Source: Sphingomonas montana
GTDB lineage: Bacteria; Pseudomonadota; Alphaproteobacteria; Sphingomonadales; Sphingomonadaceae
Direction: 5' to 3'
Assembly: GCF_001956315.1 (NCBI RefSeq)
Contig: NZ_KV887142.1
Coordinates: 1-33,122 of the forward strand
DNA length: 33,122 bases
The notes beneath the pieces were generated by a model. The model had not been told where the DNA came from and ran no database searches. It saw only the letters and a program-made list of their open reading frames with translations. Position numbers and translations under genes: made by a program. Shown piece after piece: positions 1-6,854 of the stretch; the stretch's first letter is position 1; the number at the start of each line of letters is the position of its first letter.

Positions 1-92
1 GACTTCTCCGAAGCCTTCCTCAGATTCGTCATAAACGAAGTCATCCGACACCACGAACGAAGCCGACGATGAGCAGAATGCTAATCAAGCCT
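1..92. other. Window edge, possibly the end or start of a gene
   Basis: Only the edge of something is visible. On the plus strand, frame 1 is open from base 1 to a TGA at 70-72 and would give a 23-residue C-terminus ending in HHERSRR. On the minus strand, an ATG about 30 bases further in could begin a protein starting MTSFMTNLRKASEK, and another minus frame gives an acidic peptide from a GTG. None has a convincing ribosome binding site and the GC content is lower than in the neighbouring genes, so I cannot choose between them. The stretch ends just before a palindromic repeat at 93-118. Confidence 0.2.
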
Positions 93-118
93 GTCATTCC
101 GGCGCAGGCCGGGATGAC
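93..118. repeat. REP-like palindrome, single unit
   Basis: A 26-base imperfect palindrome: GTCATTCCGG, six bases CGCAGG, then CCGGGATGAC. It lies just beyond the 3' end of the pectate lyase gene. Similar 26-base units occur at 6169, 18959 and 30596, and inside composites at 23106 and 28513. Confidence 0.75.
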
Positions 119-145
119 GTATCCGTAAGAGACTCCTAACCGCAC

Positions 146-1507
146 CTACCCCACACGCTTGCCCTGCGGCGACGCGATGTCGCGGCCCCCGGGCTTCTGG
201 CCGGGATAGAGCCCGGACTTCGGCTCCATCGTCTCCAGGTCCCAAGCCGCCGGGTCGAACCGCAGGCGGGTCGCGGCCGTCACCGCCGGATAACCGCCGA
301 CCGCCTTCTCGTCGTCGATGATCTCGCCGCGGCCCTCGGCCACGTCGAACACCAGCCGGCTGTCGTCGGCGTCGCGGTCCCACGGCCGCGCACCGGCGCG
401 TGTCAGCACATGCGTCTCGACGTCCGTCGCCGGGATGACCGCCAGCCCCGCCGGCCACGAAACCGGCGTCGCGCTGGCAATCATCTTCGCGCCGCCGGTG
501 GCGTAGCGGCCCAGCATCGGCAGAGGCGCACCGATCCGGTCCACCGCGATATTGTCGCGCATGTGATAGCGCAGGTCGCCGACCCCGCCGATCATCAGGA
601 ACGCGAGCGGCTCGGTCGACACCCCGCCGCGCAGCACGTTGCCCACCGCGGACAGTTCGCCCGTCTGATAGGCCTGCCCCTCCCACTCCAGTTCCATCAG
701 ATTATACTGCACCGCGCGCTGGCCCGGATCGTAGATGAAGTTGTTCGCCATCGCGACCTGCGCGCCGCCCTTCAGCAACGGGTTGCGCTCGTAATTATGC
801 GCATACAGGTTGCGGTACAGCAGGATCTCGGTCGCATTGTCGTGGATCAGCGATCCCTTGCTGTGCTCGCCCTTCGGGTGGCTGCCATTGGCGATCCCTT
901 CCCCCGCGATATTGTAGGAGAATGTGATACGGTGCGACGTTCCCGCCCGCCATTCCGCCGGCGTCTTGCCGGTGAAGCGCGGCCCGGACGCGGACATATT
1001 TTCGTCCAGCGCCCACAGGAACGAGCAATGGTCGACGATGATGTCATGCCCGGCGACCGATGACAGCGCGTCCGCCTCCCACCCGCTGCGCAGCGCCTGA
1101 CCGTCCACGCCGGTCCGTACACGGATGTGACGCATGACCACATCGTGCGTCTTGATGTCTATCCCGCCGCGGATCAGCGTGACGCCCGGCGAGGGCGCCG
1201 TCTGCCCGGCGATCGTCACATAGGGCTCCACGATCGTCAGCACCGTCCGGCCGAGGTCGATCACGCCGCCCACTTCGAACACAATGATCCGCGGCCCCTT
1301 GGCATCCAGCGCCGCGCGCAGCGATCCCGGCCCGTCCGCCGCCAGCGTGGTCACCCGCACGATGCGCCCGCCGCGCCCGCCCGGTGTCTCCGCCGCCCAG
1401 CCGACCGCGCCCGGAAATGCGGGCTTCGCGCAGGCGCCGCCGGCCATTGCCAGCGCCGCCAGGACCGGTGCGGCCATCCGCGCCATCTGCTGCAATCGCT
1501 TCATCAT
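146..1507 (-). CDS. Secreted pectate lyase, polysaccharide lyase family 1
   Basis: Predicted 453-residue exported enzyme that cleaves polygalacturonate by beta-elimination. I chose the ATG at 1507 because GGGAGAG lies just upstream; an ORF can be extended to 1558, but that would run through the promoter and operator. Residues 1-27 form a signal peptide (KR, hydrophobic core, then ACA-K). The mature protein begins with the FPGAVGWA-ETPGGRGG pattern usual for family 1 lyases, and the central VDHCSFLWALDENMS stretch matches the parallel beta-helix core of this family. It is divergent from a TonB-dependent receptor with a shared operator motif, which suggests a pectin-degradation unit in which this enzyme makes the oligomers that are imported. 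The exact substrate (pectate or another uronan) is inferred. Confidence 0.88.
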   Translation of the reverse strand: MMKRLQQMARMAAPVLAALAMAGGACAKPAFPGAVGWAAETPGGRGGRIVRVTTLAADGPGSLRAALDAKGPRIIVFEVGGVIDLGRTVLTIVEPYVTIAGQTAPSPGVTLIRGGIDIKTHDVVMRHIRVRTGVDGQALRSGWEADALSSVAGHDIIVDHCSFLWALDENMSASGPRFTGKTPAEWRAGTSHRITFSYNIAGEGIANGSHPKGEHSKGSLIHDNATEILLYRNLYAHNYERNPLLKGGAQVAMANNFIYDPGQRAVQYNLMELEWEGQAYQTGELSAVGNVLRGGVSTEPLAFLMIGGVGDLRYHMRDNIAVDRIGAPLPMLGRYATGGAKMIASATPVSWPAGLAVIPATDVETHVLTRAGARPWDRDADDSRLVFDVAEGRGEIIDDEKAVGGYPAVTAATRLRFDPAAWDLETMEPKSGLYPGQKPGGRDIASPQGKRVG

Positions 1508-1551
1508 CGCTCTCCCGTCGCTCGTCTCGTCCGGCATGCACGGCCGTGTCG

Positions 1552-1567
1552 ATGACACCGGTTACTT
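1552..1567. promoter_or_regulatory. Operator-like motif O1, pectate lyase side
   Basis: The 16 bases ATGACACCGGTTACTT recur exactly at 1674-1689. The core ACCGGT is palindromic with a central CG, as expected of LacI-family operators, which control many sugar loci in sphingomonads and relatives. O1 overlaps the proposed -10 element of the pectate lyase promoter, so a bound protein would block it. No LacI-type gene lies in this window, so the regulator is unknown. Confidence 0.65.
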
Positions 1568-1591
1568 ACTCCGCGAACGCGCTCCCGCCAA
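1563..1591 (-). promoter_or_regulatory. Putative promoter of the pectate lyase gene
   Basis: Reading the minus strand, TTGGCG (1586-1591) and TAAGTA (1563-1568) are separated by 17 bases, a sigma-70-like arrangement pointing at the pectate lyase start at 1507. Operator O1 overlaps the -10. This is read by eye without an experimental start site. Confidence 0.5.
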
Positions 1592-1632
1592 GCGGCCGTG
1601 CAACACTCCGGAATCTTTCGTCATGGCCCGAC

Positions 1633-1648
1633 ATGACACCGCTTGACG
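1633..1648. promoter_or_regulatory. Degenerate operator copy O2
   Basis: ATGACACCGCTTGACG shares the first nine bases and the TT step with O1 and O3 but has lost the ACCGGT palindrome. It lies 41 bases upstream of O3, close to four helical turns, and overlaps the proposed -35 of the receptor promoter. It could be an auxiliary site or a decayed one. Confidence 0.4.
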
Positions 1649-1671
1649 CGTTTCGAAACGCGGCTTAGCAA
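1643..1671 (+). promoter_or_regulatory. Putative promoter of the TonB receptor
   Basis: TTGACG (1643-1648), a 17-base spacer and TAGCAA (1666-1671) form a plausible sigma-70 promoter. The transcript would begin near 1678, inside operator O3, leaving a 5' leader of about 175 nt. The spacer contains the palindrome CGCGTTTCGAAACGCG. Confidence 0.5.
1647..1662. promoter_or_regulatory. Perfect 16-base palindrome in promoter spacer
   Basis: CGCGTTTCGAAACGCG is its own reverse complement over all 16 bases. Its size and central CG fit a LacI-family or similar dimeric operator, and it lies between the proposed -35 and -10 of the receptor promoter. It is unlike the O1/O3 motif, so it may bind a second regulator. 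Confidence 0.5.
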
Positions 1672-1673
1672 AA

Positions 1674-1689
1674 ATGACACCGGTTACTT
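1674..1689. promoter_or_regulatory. Operator-like motif O3, receptor side
   Basis: This is the exact second copy of ATGACACCGGTTACTT. It begins three bases after the proposed -10 of the receptor promoter and spans the expected start of transcription, a classic position for repression. The mirrored placement of O1 and O3 suggests one repressor controls both divergent genes. Confidence 0.65.
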
Positions 1690-1732
1690 CTAGGAAGTGA
1701 CCAGGATCGCGTCGCCGCAAGAGCGACCGTCC

Positions 1733-1848
1733 AGGGGAGGATCATGATGCCGGCACACCTGGCATATTCTCCCCTTTTGAACGGGTCCTCGGAAATCCGA
1801 TGACGCCGGTATTGATAACCGGGTCGTCCGCGATCCGCAGGGGAGAAT
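1733..1848 (+). promoter_or_regulatory. Leader RNA with two competing anti-SD pairings
   Basis: The segment ATTCTCCCC (1766-1774) is perfectly complementary over nine bases to GGGGAGAAT (1840-1848), the ribosome binding site of the receptor. Its 3' part, CTCCCCT (1769-1775), is also complementary over seven bases to AGGGGAG (1733-1739), the binding site of a short upstream ORF. The two pairings exclude each other. A further hairpin (1802-1810 with 1818-1828) sits between them. This is what a translation-coupled switch would look like, but no folding calculation was run. Confidence 0.4.
1747..1803 (+). CDS. Putative 18-residue leader peptide
   Basis: A short ORF with a strong ribosome binding site GGGGAGG (1734-1740) six bases before ATG at 1747 (another ATG is at 1744). 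It encodes MPAHLAYSPLLNGSSEIR and stops at TGA 1801-1803, which overlaps an ATG at 1800 in the receptor frame. It covers the CU-rich segment that could mask the receptor ribosome binding site, so its translation may expose that site. It has no signal peptide and no obvious run of regulatory codons. It may be a leader ORF or a chance ORF. Confidence 0.35.
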   Translation: MPAHLAYSPLLNGSSEIR

Positions 1849-1853
1849 GTTCG

Positions 1854-4784
1854 ATGACCAGTTTCCGGGCCACGCCTGCCAGCCTCCGCATTGCCCGCCT
1901 GCTCGGCGCGGCCTCCACGCTCGTTTTCGCCGCGGGCCTCGCCCATGCGCAGGACGCCGCACCCGCCGGCAACCCCGGCACGCCGGCCGCCGGTCTCAAC
2001 CTGCCGCCCGCCAACCCCCAGACGGTCGAAGGCTCCGGCGTTCCGGCCGAGGCTCAGCCGGGCGAGGAGATCATCGTCACCGGCTTCCGCGCCTCGCTGA
2101 ACGCTTCGCTGTCCGAGAAGCGCAACGCCACCGGCATCATCGACGTCATCAAGGCGGAGGACATCGCCGACTTCCCCGACAACAATATCGCGGAATCGAT
2201 CCAGCGCATTCCCGGCGTCACTATCAATCGCGACCAGGGCGAAGGACGCAACATCACGGTGCGCGGCCTCGGCCCGATCTTCACGCGCGTCCGGATCAAC
2301 GGGATCGAAGGGCTGTCGACCACCGGCGGGTCCGATTCGTCGGGCGGCGCGAACCGCGGCCGCGGCTTCGACTTCAACGTGTTCGCCTCGGACCTCTTCA
2401 ACTCCATCACCGTCCGCAAGAGCGCGTCGGCCGATGTCGAGGAAGGCTCGCTCGGCGCCACCGTCGATCTCGTCACCGCGCGCCCGTTCGACTATAAGGA
2501 CGACTTCACCGTCGCCGGCTCCACCGCGGTCGGGCTCAACGATTTCTCGAACGCGATCGACCCGAAGCTGTCGGGGCTGGTCTCGGCCAAGTTCCTCGAC
2601 GGCAAGCTCGGCATCCTGCTGTCCGCCGCCTATTCCGAACGCGGCATCCTCGAGGAAGGCCCGTCCACCGTCCGGTGGGAACGCGGCACCGACAACGGCC
2701 CGGCCGTCGCCCGCCCGACCGGCGCGTTCGCTCCCGGGTCGACGCTGCCGACCGGCGCGAACCAGGGCTATGCCTTCTTCGCGCCGCGCATCCCGCGCTA
2801 CGACAGCCTGGAATATAAGACCAAGCGGCTCGGCCTGACCGGATCGATCCAGTTCCAGCCGGCCGACAGCACGCTCCTGACCTTCGATGCGCTCTATGCC
2901 GATTTCAAGTCGGACCGCAGCGAACAGTATCTGGAAGCGATCTCGTTCAGCCGCGGGGCCGGCGGCAAGCAGGACACCGTGATCCTGCCAGGCGCGCTGG
3001 TCGACGGCACGAACAGCCTGGTTTCGGGCACGTTCAACAATGTCGACGTCCGTGTCGAATCGCGGTTCGATCGGCTGCGCACCAAGTTCCAGCAATATAC
3101 CGGCTCGCTGCGCCAGGATTTCGGCGACAAGCTGCACCTCGACCTGCTCGGTGGCTATTCGAAGTCGGCCTTCTCCAACCCGATCCAGACCACGATCGCG
3201 CTCGATGCCGCCAATGTGCAGGGCTACAGCTTCGACTACACCAAGGGCCGCTTCCCGACCTTCGGCTACGGGAACCTCAACGTCGCCAACCCGGCCAGCT
3301 TCACGCTGGGTGAGGTCCGGTTGCGTCCGCAGTTCGTCGACAACGACTTCAAGGTCGGCCGCGCGCAGCTGGAATATGACCTGACCAGCGCGCTCAAGGT
3401 GCGGATCGGTGGCGACTACAAGAAGTTCGGCTTCTCGTCGGAGGAATACCGCCGGGCCAGCGAGACCGACGTCGCCGGCTTGGTCGGCGCGGGGCAACTC
3501 GGTCCGCTGACGCAGCTTTACTCGATCAGCACGGGGACGCCGACCAACGGCACGCCCACCACGTTCGTGATCCCGAACCTGGCGGCGTTCGACAGCGCGC
3601 TCGGCATCTATTCCGGCACCGGCCGCTTCGCCGTCACCGGCATCACCAACCCCAGCGCGCGCGGCAACTTCCGCACGGTCGACGAACGTGACCTGGGCGC
3701 CTTCGGTCAGGTGGCGCTGAACGCCGATATCGCCGGCCTGCCGGTGAAGGGCGACATCGGCCTGCGGTATGTCGAGACGCGGCAGAAATCGACCGGTTAC
3801 CAGAACACCGCGACCAGCTTCGCGCTGATCGAGGTCGACCGGACCTATGACAACTGGCTGCCGTCCGCCAATCTGAGCGTCAACCTGACCGACAAGCTGA
3901 TCATCCGTGCGGCGGCGGCAAAGGTCATCGCGCGTCCCGACATCGGCACGGTCAATCCGGGCGGTTCCTTCTCGGTCAGCGGCGGCAACCGCACGCTCAG
4001 CCTCGGCAACCCGTTCGTCGATCCGACGAAGGCGACCGATTTCGACCTCTCCGCCGAATGGTATTTCGCACCTGAATCGGCGCTGATCGTCGGGCTGTTC
4101 TACAAGGACATCTCGTCCTTCGTCGCCACCACGACGCAGCAGGTCCCGTTCAACCAGCTCGGCCTTCCCGACAGCCTGCTGGCGGGCACCGGTGCGTCCC
4201 CGACCGACCTGTTCACCGTTACCCAGCCGGTCAACAGCAACGGCGGCAAACTGAAGGGGGTGGAAGTCGGCATCCAGTCGCCGTTCCGCTTCCTGCCCGG
4301 GTTCCTGGCGAATACCGGCGTCCAGCTGAACTACACCTATGTGAAATCGGACATCCAGTATCCGCTCGCCGCGGCCGTCGGTGCCCCGGTCGTCGTCCAG
4401 CCGCTCAACAACCTGTCGCAGCACAGCGCCAACGGCACGGTCTATTATGAGGACAAGATCCTGTCGCTGCGCGGCTCCGTCGCCTATCGCAGCGGGTATC
4501 TGACGCGCGTTCCCGGTCAGAACGGCGTCGCCCCCGGCAACGGGCCGGTGTTCAACGTCAATTCCGGCCAGCCTACGTTCAACGACGTCGAGGGTGTCCA
4601 CGGCACGATCAACGTCGATGCATCGGCCTCGGTCAAGGTCACCGACAATTTCAGCCTGACGATCGAGGCGATCAACCTGACCGACGTGTATAACGATCAG
4701 TATATCGACAGCGCGGCCGACCGGTCGGTCACCTATCACCACACCGGCCGGCAGTTCTACTTCGGGGCACGCTTCAAGTTCTGA
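1854..4784 (+). CDS. TonB-dependent receptor, Xanthomonas/Caulobacter type
   Basis: A 976-residue outer-membrane active transporter. The start at 1854 follows GGGGAGA and gives an ideal signal peptide (residues 1-32, cleavage AHA-Q); an in-frame ATG at 1800 would spoil it. The plug domain begins around residue 72 with EEIIVTGFRASL, followed by the ADFPDNNIAESIQRIPGVTI and VRGLGP motifs typical of the family. The rest is a 22-strand barrel ending in phenylalanine (ARFKF), the usual outer-membrane insertion signal. Receptors of this subfamily commonly import plant oligosaccharides. The divergent pectate lyase and shared operators point to oligogalacturonides as substrate, which is inference. 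Confidence 0.93.
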   Translation: MTSFRATPASLRIARLLGAASTLVFAAGLAHAQDAAPAGNPGTPAAGLNLPPANPQTVEGSGVPAEAQPGEEIIVTGFRASLNASLSEKRNATGIIDVIKAEDIADFPDNNIAESIQRIPGVTINRDQGEGRNITVRGLGPIFTRVRINGIEGLSTTGGSDSSGGANRGRGFDFNVFASDLFNSITVRKSASADVEEGSLGATVDLVTARPFDYKDDFTVAGSTAVGLNDFSNAIDPKLSGLVSAKFLDGKLGILLSAAYSERGILEEGPSTVRWERGTDNGPAVARPTGAFAPGSTLPTGANQGYAFFAPRIPRYDSLEYKTKRLGLTGSIQFQPADSTLLTFDALYADFKSDRSEQYLEAISFSRGAGGKQDTVILPGALVDGTNSLVSGTFNNVDVRVESRFDRLRTKFQQYTGSLRQDFGDKLHLDLLGGYSKSAFSNPIQTTIALDAANVQGYSFDYTKGRFPTFGYGNLNVANPASFTLGEVRLRPQFVDNDFKVGRAQLEYDLTSALKVRIGGDYKKFGFSSEEYRRASETDVAGLVGAGQLGPLTQLYSISTGTPTNGTPTTFVIPNLAAFDSALGIYSGTGRFAVTGITNPSARGNFRTVDERDLGAFGQVALNADIAGLPVKGDIGLRYVETRQKSTGYQNTATSFALIEVDRTYDNWLPSANLSVNLTDKLIIRAAAAKVIARPDIGTVNPGGSFSVSGGNRTLSLGNPFVDPTKATDFDLSAEWYFAPESALIVGLFYKDISSFVATTTQQVPFNQLGLPDSLLAGTGASPTDLFTVTQPVNSNGGKLKGVEVGIQSPFRFLPGFLANTGVQLNYTYVKSDIQYPLAAAVGAPVVVQPLNNLSQHSANGTVYYEDKILSLRGSVAYRSGYLTRVPGQNGVAPGNGPVFNVNSGQPTFNDVEGVHGTINVDASASVKVTDNFSLTIEAINLTDVYNDQYIDSAADRSVTYHHTGRQFYFGARFKF

Positions 4785-5539
4785 TCCTGCCCGACGATCC
4801 CGCATTCTATGCGGTCGCGATCCCGGCGGTCGTCCTTCTCGGTTTCTCGAAGGGCGGCTTTGCCGGGGTCGGTGCGTTGGCGCTGCCGCTGATGGCGCTC
4901 GCGATGTCGCCGGTCCGTGCCGCCGCCATCCTGTTGCCCGTGCTGGTGGTCCAGGACGTCGTCGGCGTCTGGGCGTTCCGGCGTGACTGGGACAGCGCGG
5001 TCCTCCGCGCCACGCTGCCCGGGGCGGCGGTCGGCGTGCTGCTGGGCTATCTTTTGGCCGCGGTCGTGTCGGTCGGCGCGGTGCTGGGCGTCACCGGCGG
5101 GATCGCGATCCTGTTCGGGCTGTACCGGCTGCACCGGCGCTACCGTCCCGGCCTCCCCGCCCGGATGCCCGACCGCGCGGGGCCGCTGTTCGGGCTCGCA
5201 TCTGGTTTCACCAGCCAGATCGCGCATGCCGGCGTGCCACCGTTCCAGCTGTTCGTGCTGCCCCGCGGCCTGTCCCCCACCCGCTTCGCGGGCACCGGCG
5301 CGATCTTCTTCGCGGCCGTCAACTGGATGAAGGTGCCGGCCTTCCTTTCGCTCGGCCAGTTCACCGCGGCGAACCTTGGCGCGACGCTGGTGCTGATGCC
5401 CGTCGCGATCGCCGCCACCTTCGGCGGGGTGCGGCTCGTCCGCCGCGTCACCGCGGATCGCTTCTACCTCCTCATCGACTTGCTGATGATTGCGGTTGGC
5501 CTGCGCCTGCTCTGGTCCGCGTTCAGCCCTGCGAACTAA
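4781..5539 (+). CDS. TauE/SafE family membrane permease, non-canonical start
   Basis: A multi-span inner-membrane protein of the TauE/SafE (sulfite or organic-anion exporter) family. The family N-terminus, AFYAVAIPAVVLLGFSKGGF, is present from about 4802, and the SKGG loop and later GFTSQIAHAG and PPFQ segments fit. The frame is open from a TAA at 4691, yet it has no ATG or GTG, and its first TTG (4877) would remove the first membrane span. The best candidate is CTG at 4781, overlapping the receptor stop as CTGA where relatives typically have ATGA. This implies translational coupling with the receptor, a rare start codon, or a base error. The 3' end overlaps the convergent flavin reductase by 17 bases. 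Substrate unknown. Confidence 0.8.
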   Translation: MILPDDPAFYAVAIPAVVLLGFSKGGFAGVGALALPLMALAMSPVRAAAILLPVLVVQDVVGVWAFRRDWDSAVLRATLPGAAVGVLLGYLLAAVVSVGAVLGVTGGIAILFGLYRLHRRYRPGLPARMPDRAGPLFGLASGFTSQIAHAGVPPFQLFVLPRGLSPTRFAGTGAIFFAAVNWMKVPAFLSLGQFTAANLGATLVLMPVAIAATFGGVRLVRRVTADRFYLLIDLLMIAVGLRLLWSAFSPAN

Positions 5540-6110
5540 GCGACCGCTGCGCCCGCGCCGCCGCCGTCCACCAGCGCAGGTCGTCCGCGAAACGCGGAAA
5601 TGCGTGCGTCAACGCTGCCCCGCCCGCCCCGGTCGCACGCCCGTCCGCATCCAGCGCATCGCCGATCGAGCCGACGGTCAACGTCCGCGGCACCACCGCC
5701 ATGCCCATTTCGGGCAGGATCCCGTGCCATGCCAGGCCCGCCCGGGCCCCCGCGATCCGCCCGGCGGAGTAGCTCGCGATCGCCGCCGGGCGCCACGCCC
5801 ATTCTTCCAGATAATGGTCGGTCAGATTCTTCAGCCCCGGCTGGACGCTCCAATTATACTCGCCAACCACGAACAGGAACCCATCGGCGGCGCGGATCTT
5901 GCCGGCCAGCGTCTCCATCGCCGCAGGCGCGGTCCCGGCCGGGTATTCCTTGTACATCCGGTCCAGCATCGGCAGCGCGACCGCCCTGGCGTCGATCAGT
6001 TCCGCATCGTCCCCCCGCGCCCGCAACGCATCGACGATATGCATCGCCAGCCGGATCCCCATCCGGTCCGACCGGTACGATCCGTAGAACACCAATATCC
6101 GGTCCGACAT
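5523..6110 (-). CDS. NADPH-dependent FMN reductase family protein
   Basis: A 195-residue flavodoxin-like protein. The start at 6110 gives MSDRILVFYGSYRSDRMG, the GSxR phosphate-binding loop for FMN. The GEYNWSVQPGLKNLTDH segment near residue 90 matches the conserved PEYN-x-S-x-P-x-x-LKN motif of the family, which contacts the flavin. Such enzymes reduce FMN, quinones, azo compounds or metals with NADPH. An upstream extension to 6131 is possible but unneeded. It is convergent with the TauE-like gene and overlaps it by 17 bases; a REP-like palindrome lies beyond its start. The physiological substrate cannot be told from sequence. Confidence 0.85.
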   Translation of the reverse strand: MSDRILVFYGSYRSDRMGIRLAMHIVDALRARGDDAELIDARAVALPMLDRMYKEYPAGTAPAAMETLAGKIRAADGFLFVVGEYNWSVQPGLKNLTDHYLEEWAWRPAAIASYSAGRIAGARAGLAWHGILPEMGMAVVPRTLTVGSIGDALDADGRATGAGGAALTHAFPRFADDLRWWTAAARAQRSLSSQG

Positions 6111-6168
6111 CGTCTCGCTCCATGTTCGCAACCGGTAACGTCAGCAAGGCGCACCGCCCCCCGAACCC

Positions 6169-6194
6169 GTCATCCCAGCGGACGCTGGAATGAC
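6169..6194. repeat. REP-like palindrome, single unit
   Basis: A 26-base unit: GTCATCCCAGC, four bases GGAC, then GCTGGAATGAC, with one mismatch in the stem. It lies between the SH3-domain gene stop and the flavin reductase start. It is the same subtype as the left half of the composite at 23106 (CCCAGC-GGAC-GCTGGG). Confidence 0.75.
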
Positions 6195-6222
6195 GCTTGC
6201 GGCTCGTTCACCCGCCCAGAAA

Positions 6223-6717
6223 CTACTCCACCACCTCGCCCAGTTCCACGCCCCACAACCGGCTCGCCTCCACGAAACCGGCCTTGCCGGCCACGTCGAG
6301 GTGGCACCAGCCCGCGCGGCATTTTTCGATCCGCCCGATCACGCCGGGCGCCGCCCGCCACTGTACAGCCGCGTCCGTCGCGGGTTTCGCGCGCAGCATC
6401 ACGGTGTCGCCCTGGACCATGCCCGTCCGCCGTTCGGTCAGCAGCACCGACGCCATCCAGCCTTCGGTGCCGTCCGGTTCGCGCACCTTGCGCCAGCTTT
6501 CGTGGACCGCCACCACCTTCAACGGCAATCCCACGCGGCGATAGCGCCATTGCGCCGGATATTCGCGCCCCGGCCCGCTCCGCATCAGCGCGTCGCCCGC
6601 GGTCAGCGATGCCCAGTAAGGCAACGCACGCGGTGCCTGCGCCACGCCGCCCGTGCTGGCGATCGTGATGGCCGCGGCCAGCATTCCAAAGCGCATCCGT
6701 CCACGCCCAACCACCAT
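6223..6717 (-). CDS. Exported SH3-domain protein
   Basis: A 164-residue protein with an N-terminal signal peptide (hydrophobic FGMLAAAITIASTGG, cleavage near AQA) and two bacterial SH3 (SH3b/SH3_4) repeats, at about residues 37-95 and 100-160. The LMRSGPGREYP and VMLRAKPATDAA segments are the repeat openings and EGWMAS and AGFVEAS the endings. Such domains bind peptidoglycan or proteins in the periplasm. I prefer the ATG at 6717, with CGGGGA six bases upstream, over the one at 6723, which abuts the same site. It is divergent from the D-2-hydroxyacid dehydrogenase. Confidence 0.82.
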   Translation of the reverse strand: MVVGRGRMRFGMLAAAITIASTGGVAQAPRALPYWASLTAGDALMRSGPGREYPAQWRYRRVGLPLKVVAVHESWRKVREPDGTEGWMASVLLTERRTGMVQGDTVMLRAKPATDAAVQWRAAPGVIGRIEKCRAGWCHLDVAGKAGFVEASRLWGVELGEVVE

Positions 6718-6818
6718 CGTCATTCCCCGAACCGTCGTCGCCTCGCTCTAGCCGCCCGGCCGGCCGCACCACAACCATCCCTATCGGGCCTGATACCCGG
6801 CCCGCCGCATCGCGTCCC

Positions 6819-6847
6819 TTGACGCTGGCACCGTCGCGCGCCAATCG
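6819..6847 (+). promoter_or_regulatory. Possible promoter giving a leaderless transcript
   Basis: TTGACG at 6819-6824, 17 bases, then a weak CAATCG (6842-6847). Transcription would begin about one base before the ATG at 6855, which lacks a ribosome binding site. The -10 is poor, so support rests mainly on the -35 and on the same 35-38 base geometry at 12784, 14227 and 16662. Confidence 0.3.
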
Positions 6848-6854
6848 CTGGGAC

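Larger units (their letters stand above)
1508..1853. promoter_or_regulatory. Divergent control region of pectate lyase and TonB receptor
   Basis: This 346-base stretch holds no large gene. It contains two outward promoters, three copies of an operator-like motif (ATGACACCG core) at 1552, 1633 and 1674, a perfect 16-base palindrome at 1647-1662, a short leader ORF at 1747-1803 and a structured 5' leader for the receptor. Individual elements are listed separately. Confidence 0.7.

Noticed and set aside
1508-1558. N-terminal extension of the pectate lyase
   Set aside because: It would precede a clear ribosome binding site and signal peptide and run into the operator.
1665-4805. Antisense open frame of 1046 codons opposite the TonB receptor
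   Set aside because: High GC content leaves the opposite strand free of stops. The protein is Arg/Asp-rich with no motif or signal, while the sense frame encodes a clear receptor.
6130-6143. ACCGGTAACGTCA near the flavin reductase start as another operator copy
   Set aside because: Only the ACCGGT core matches; a similar string at 21550 is part of the mntR coding sequence, so this is chance.
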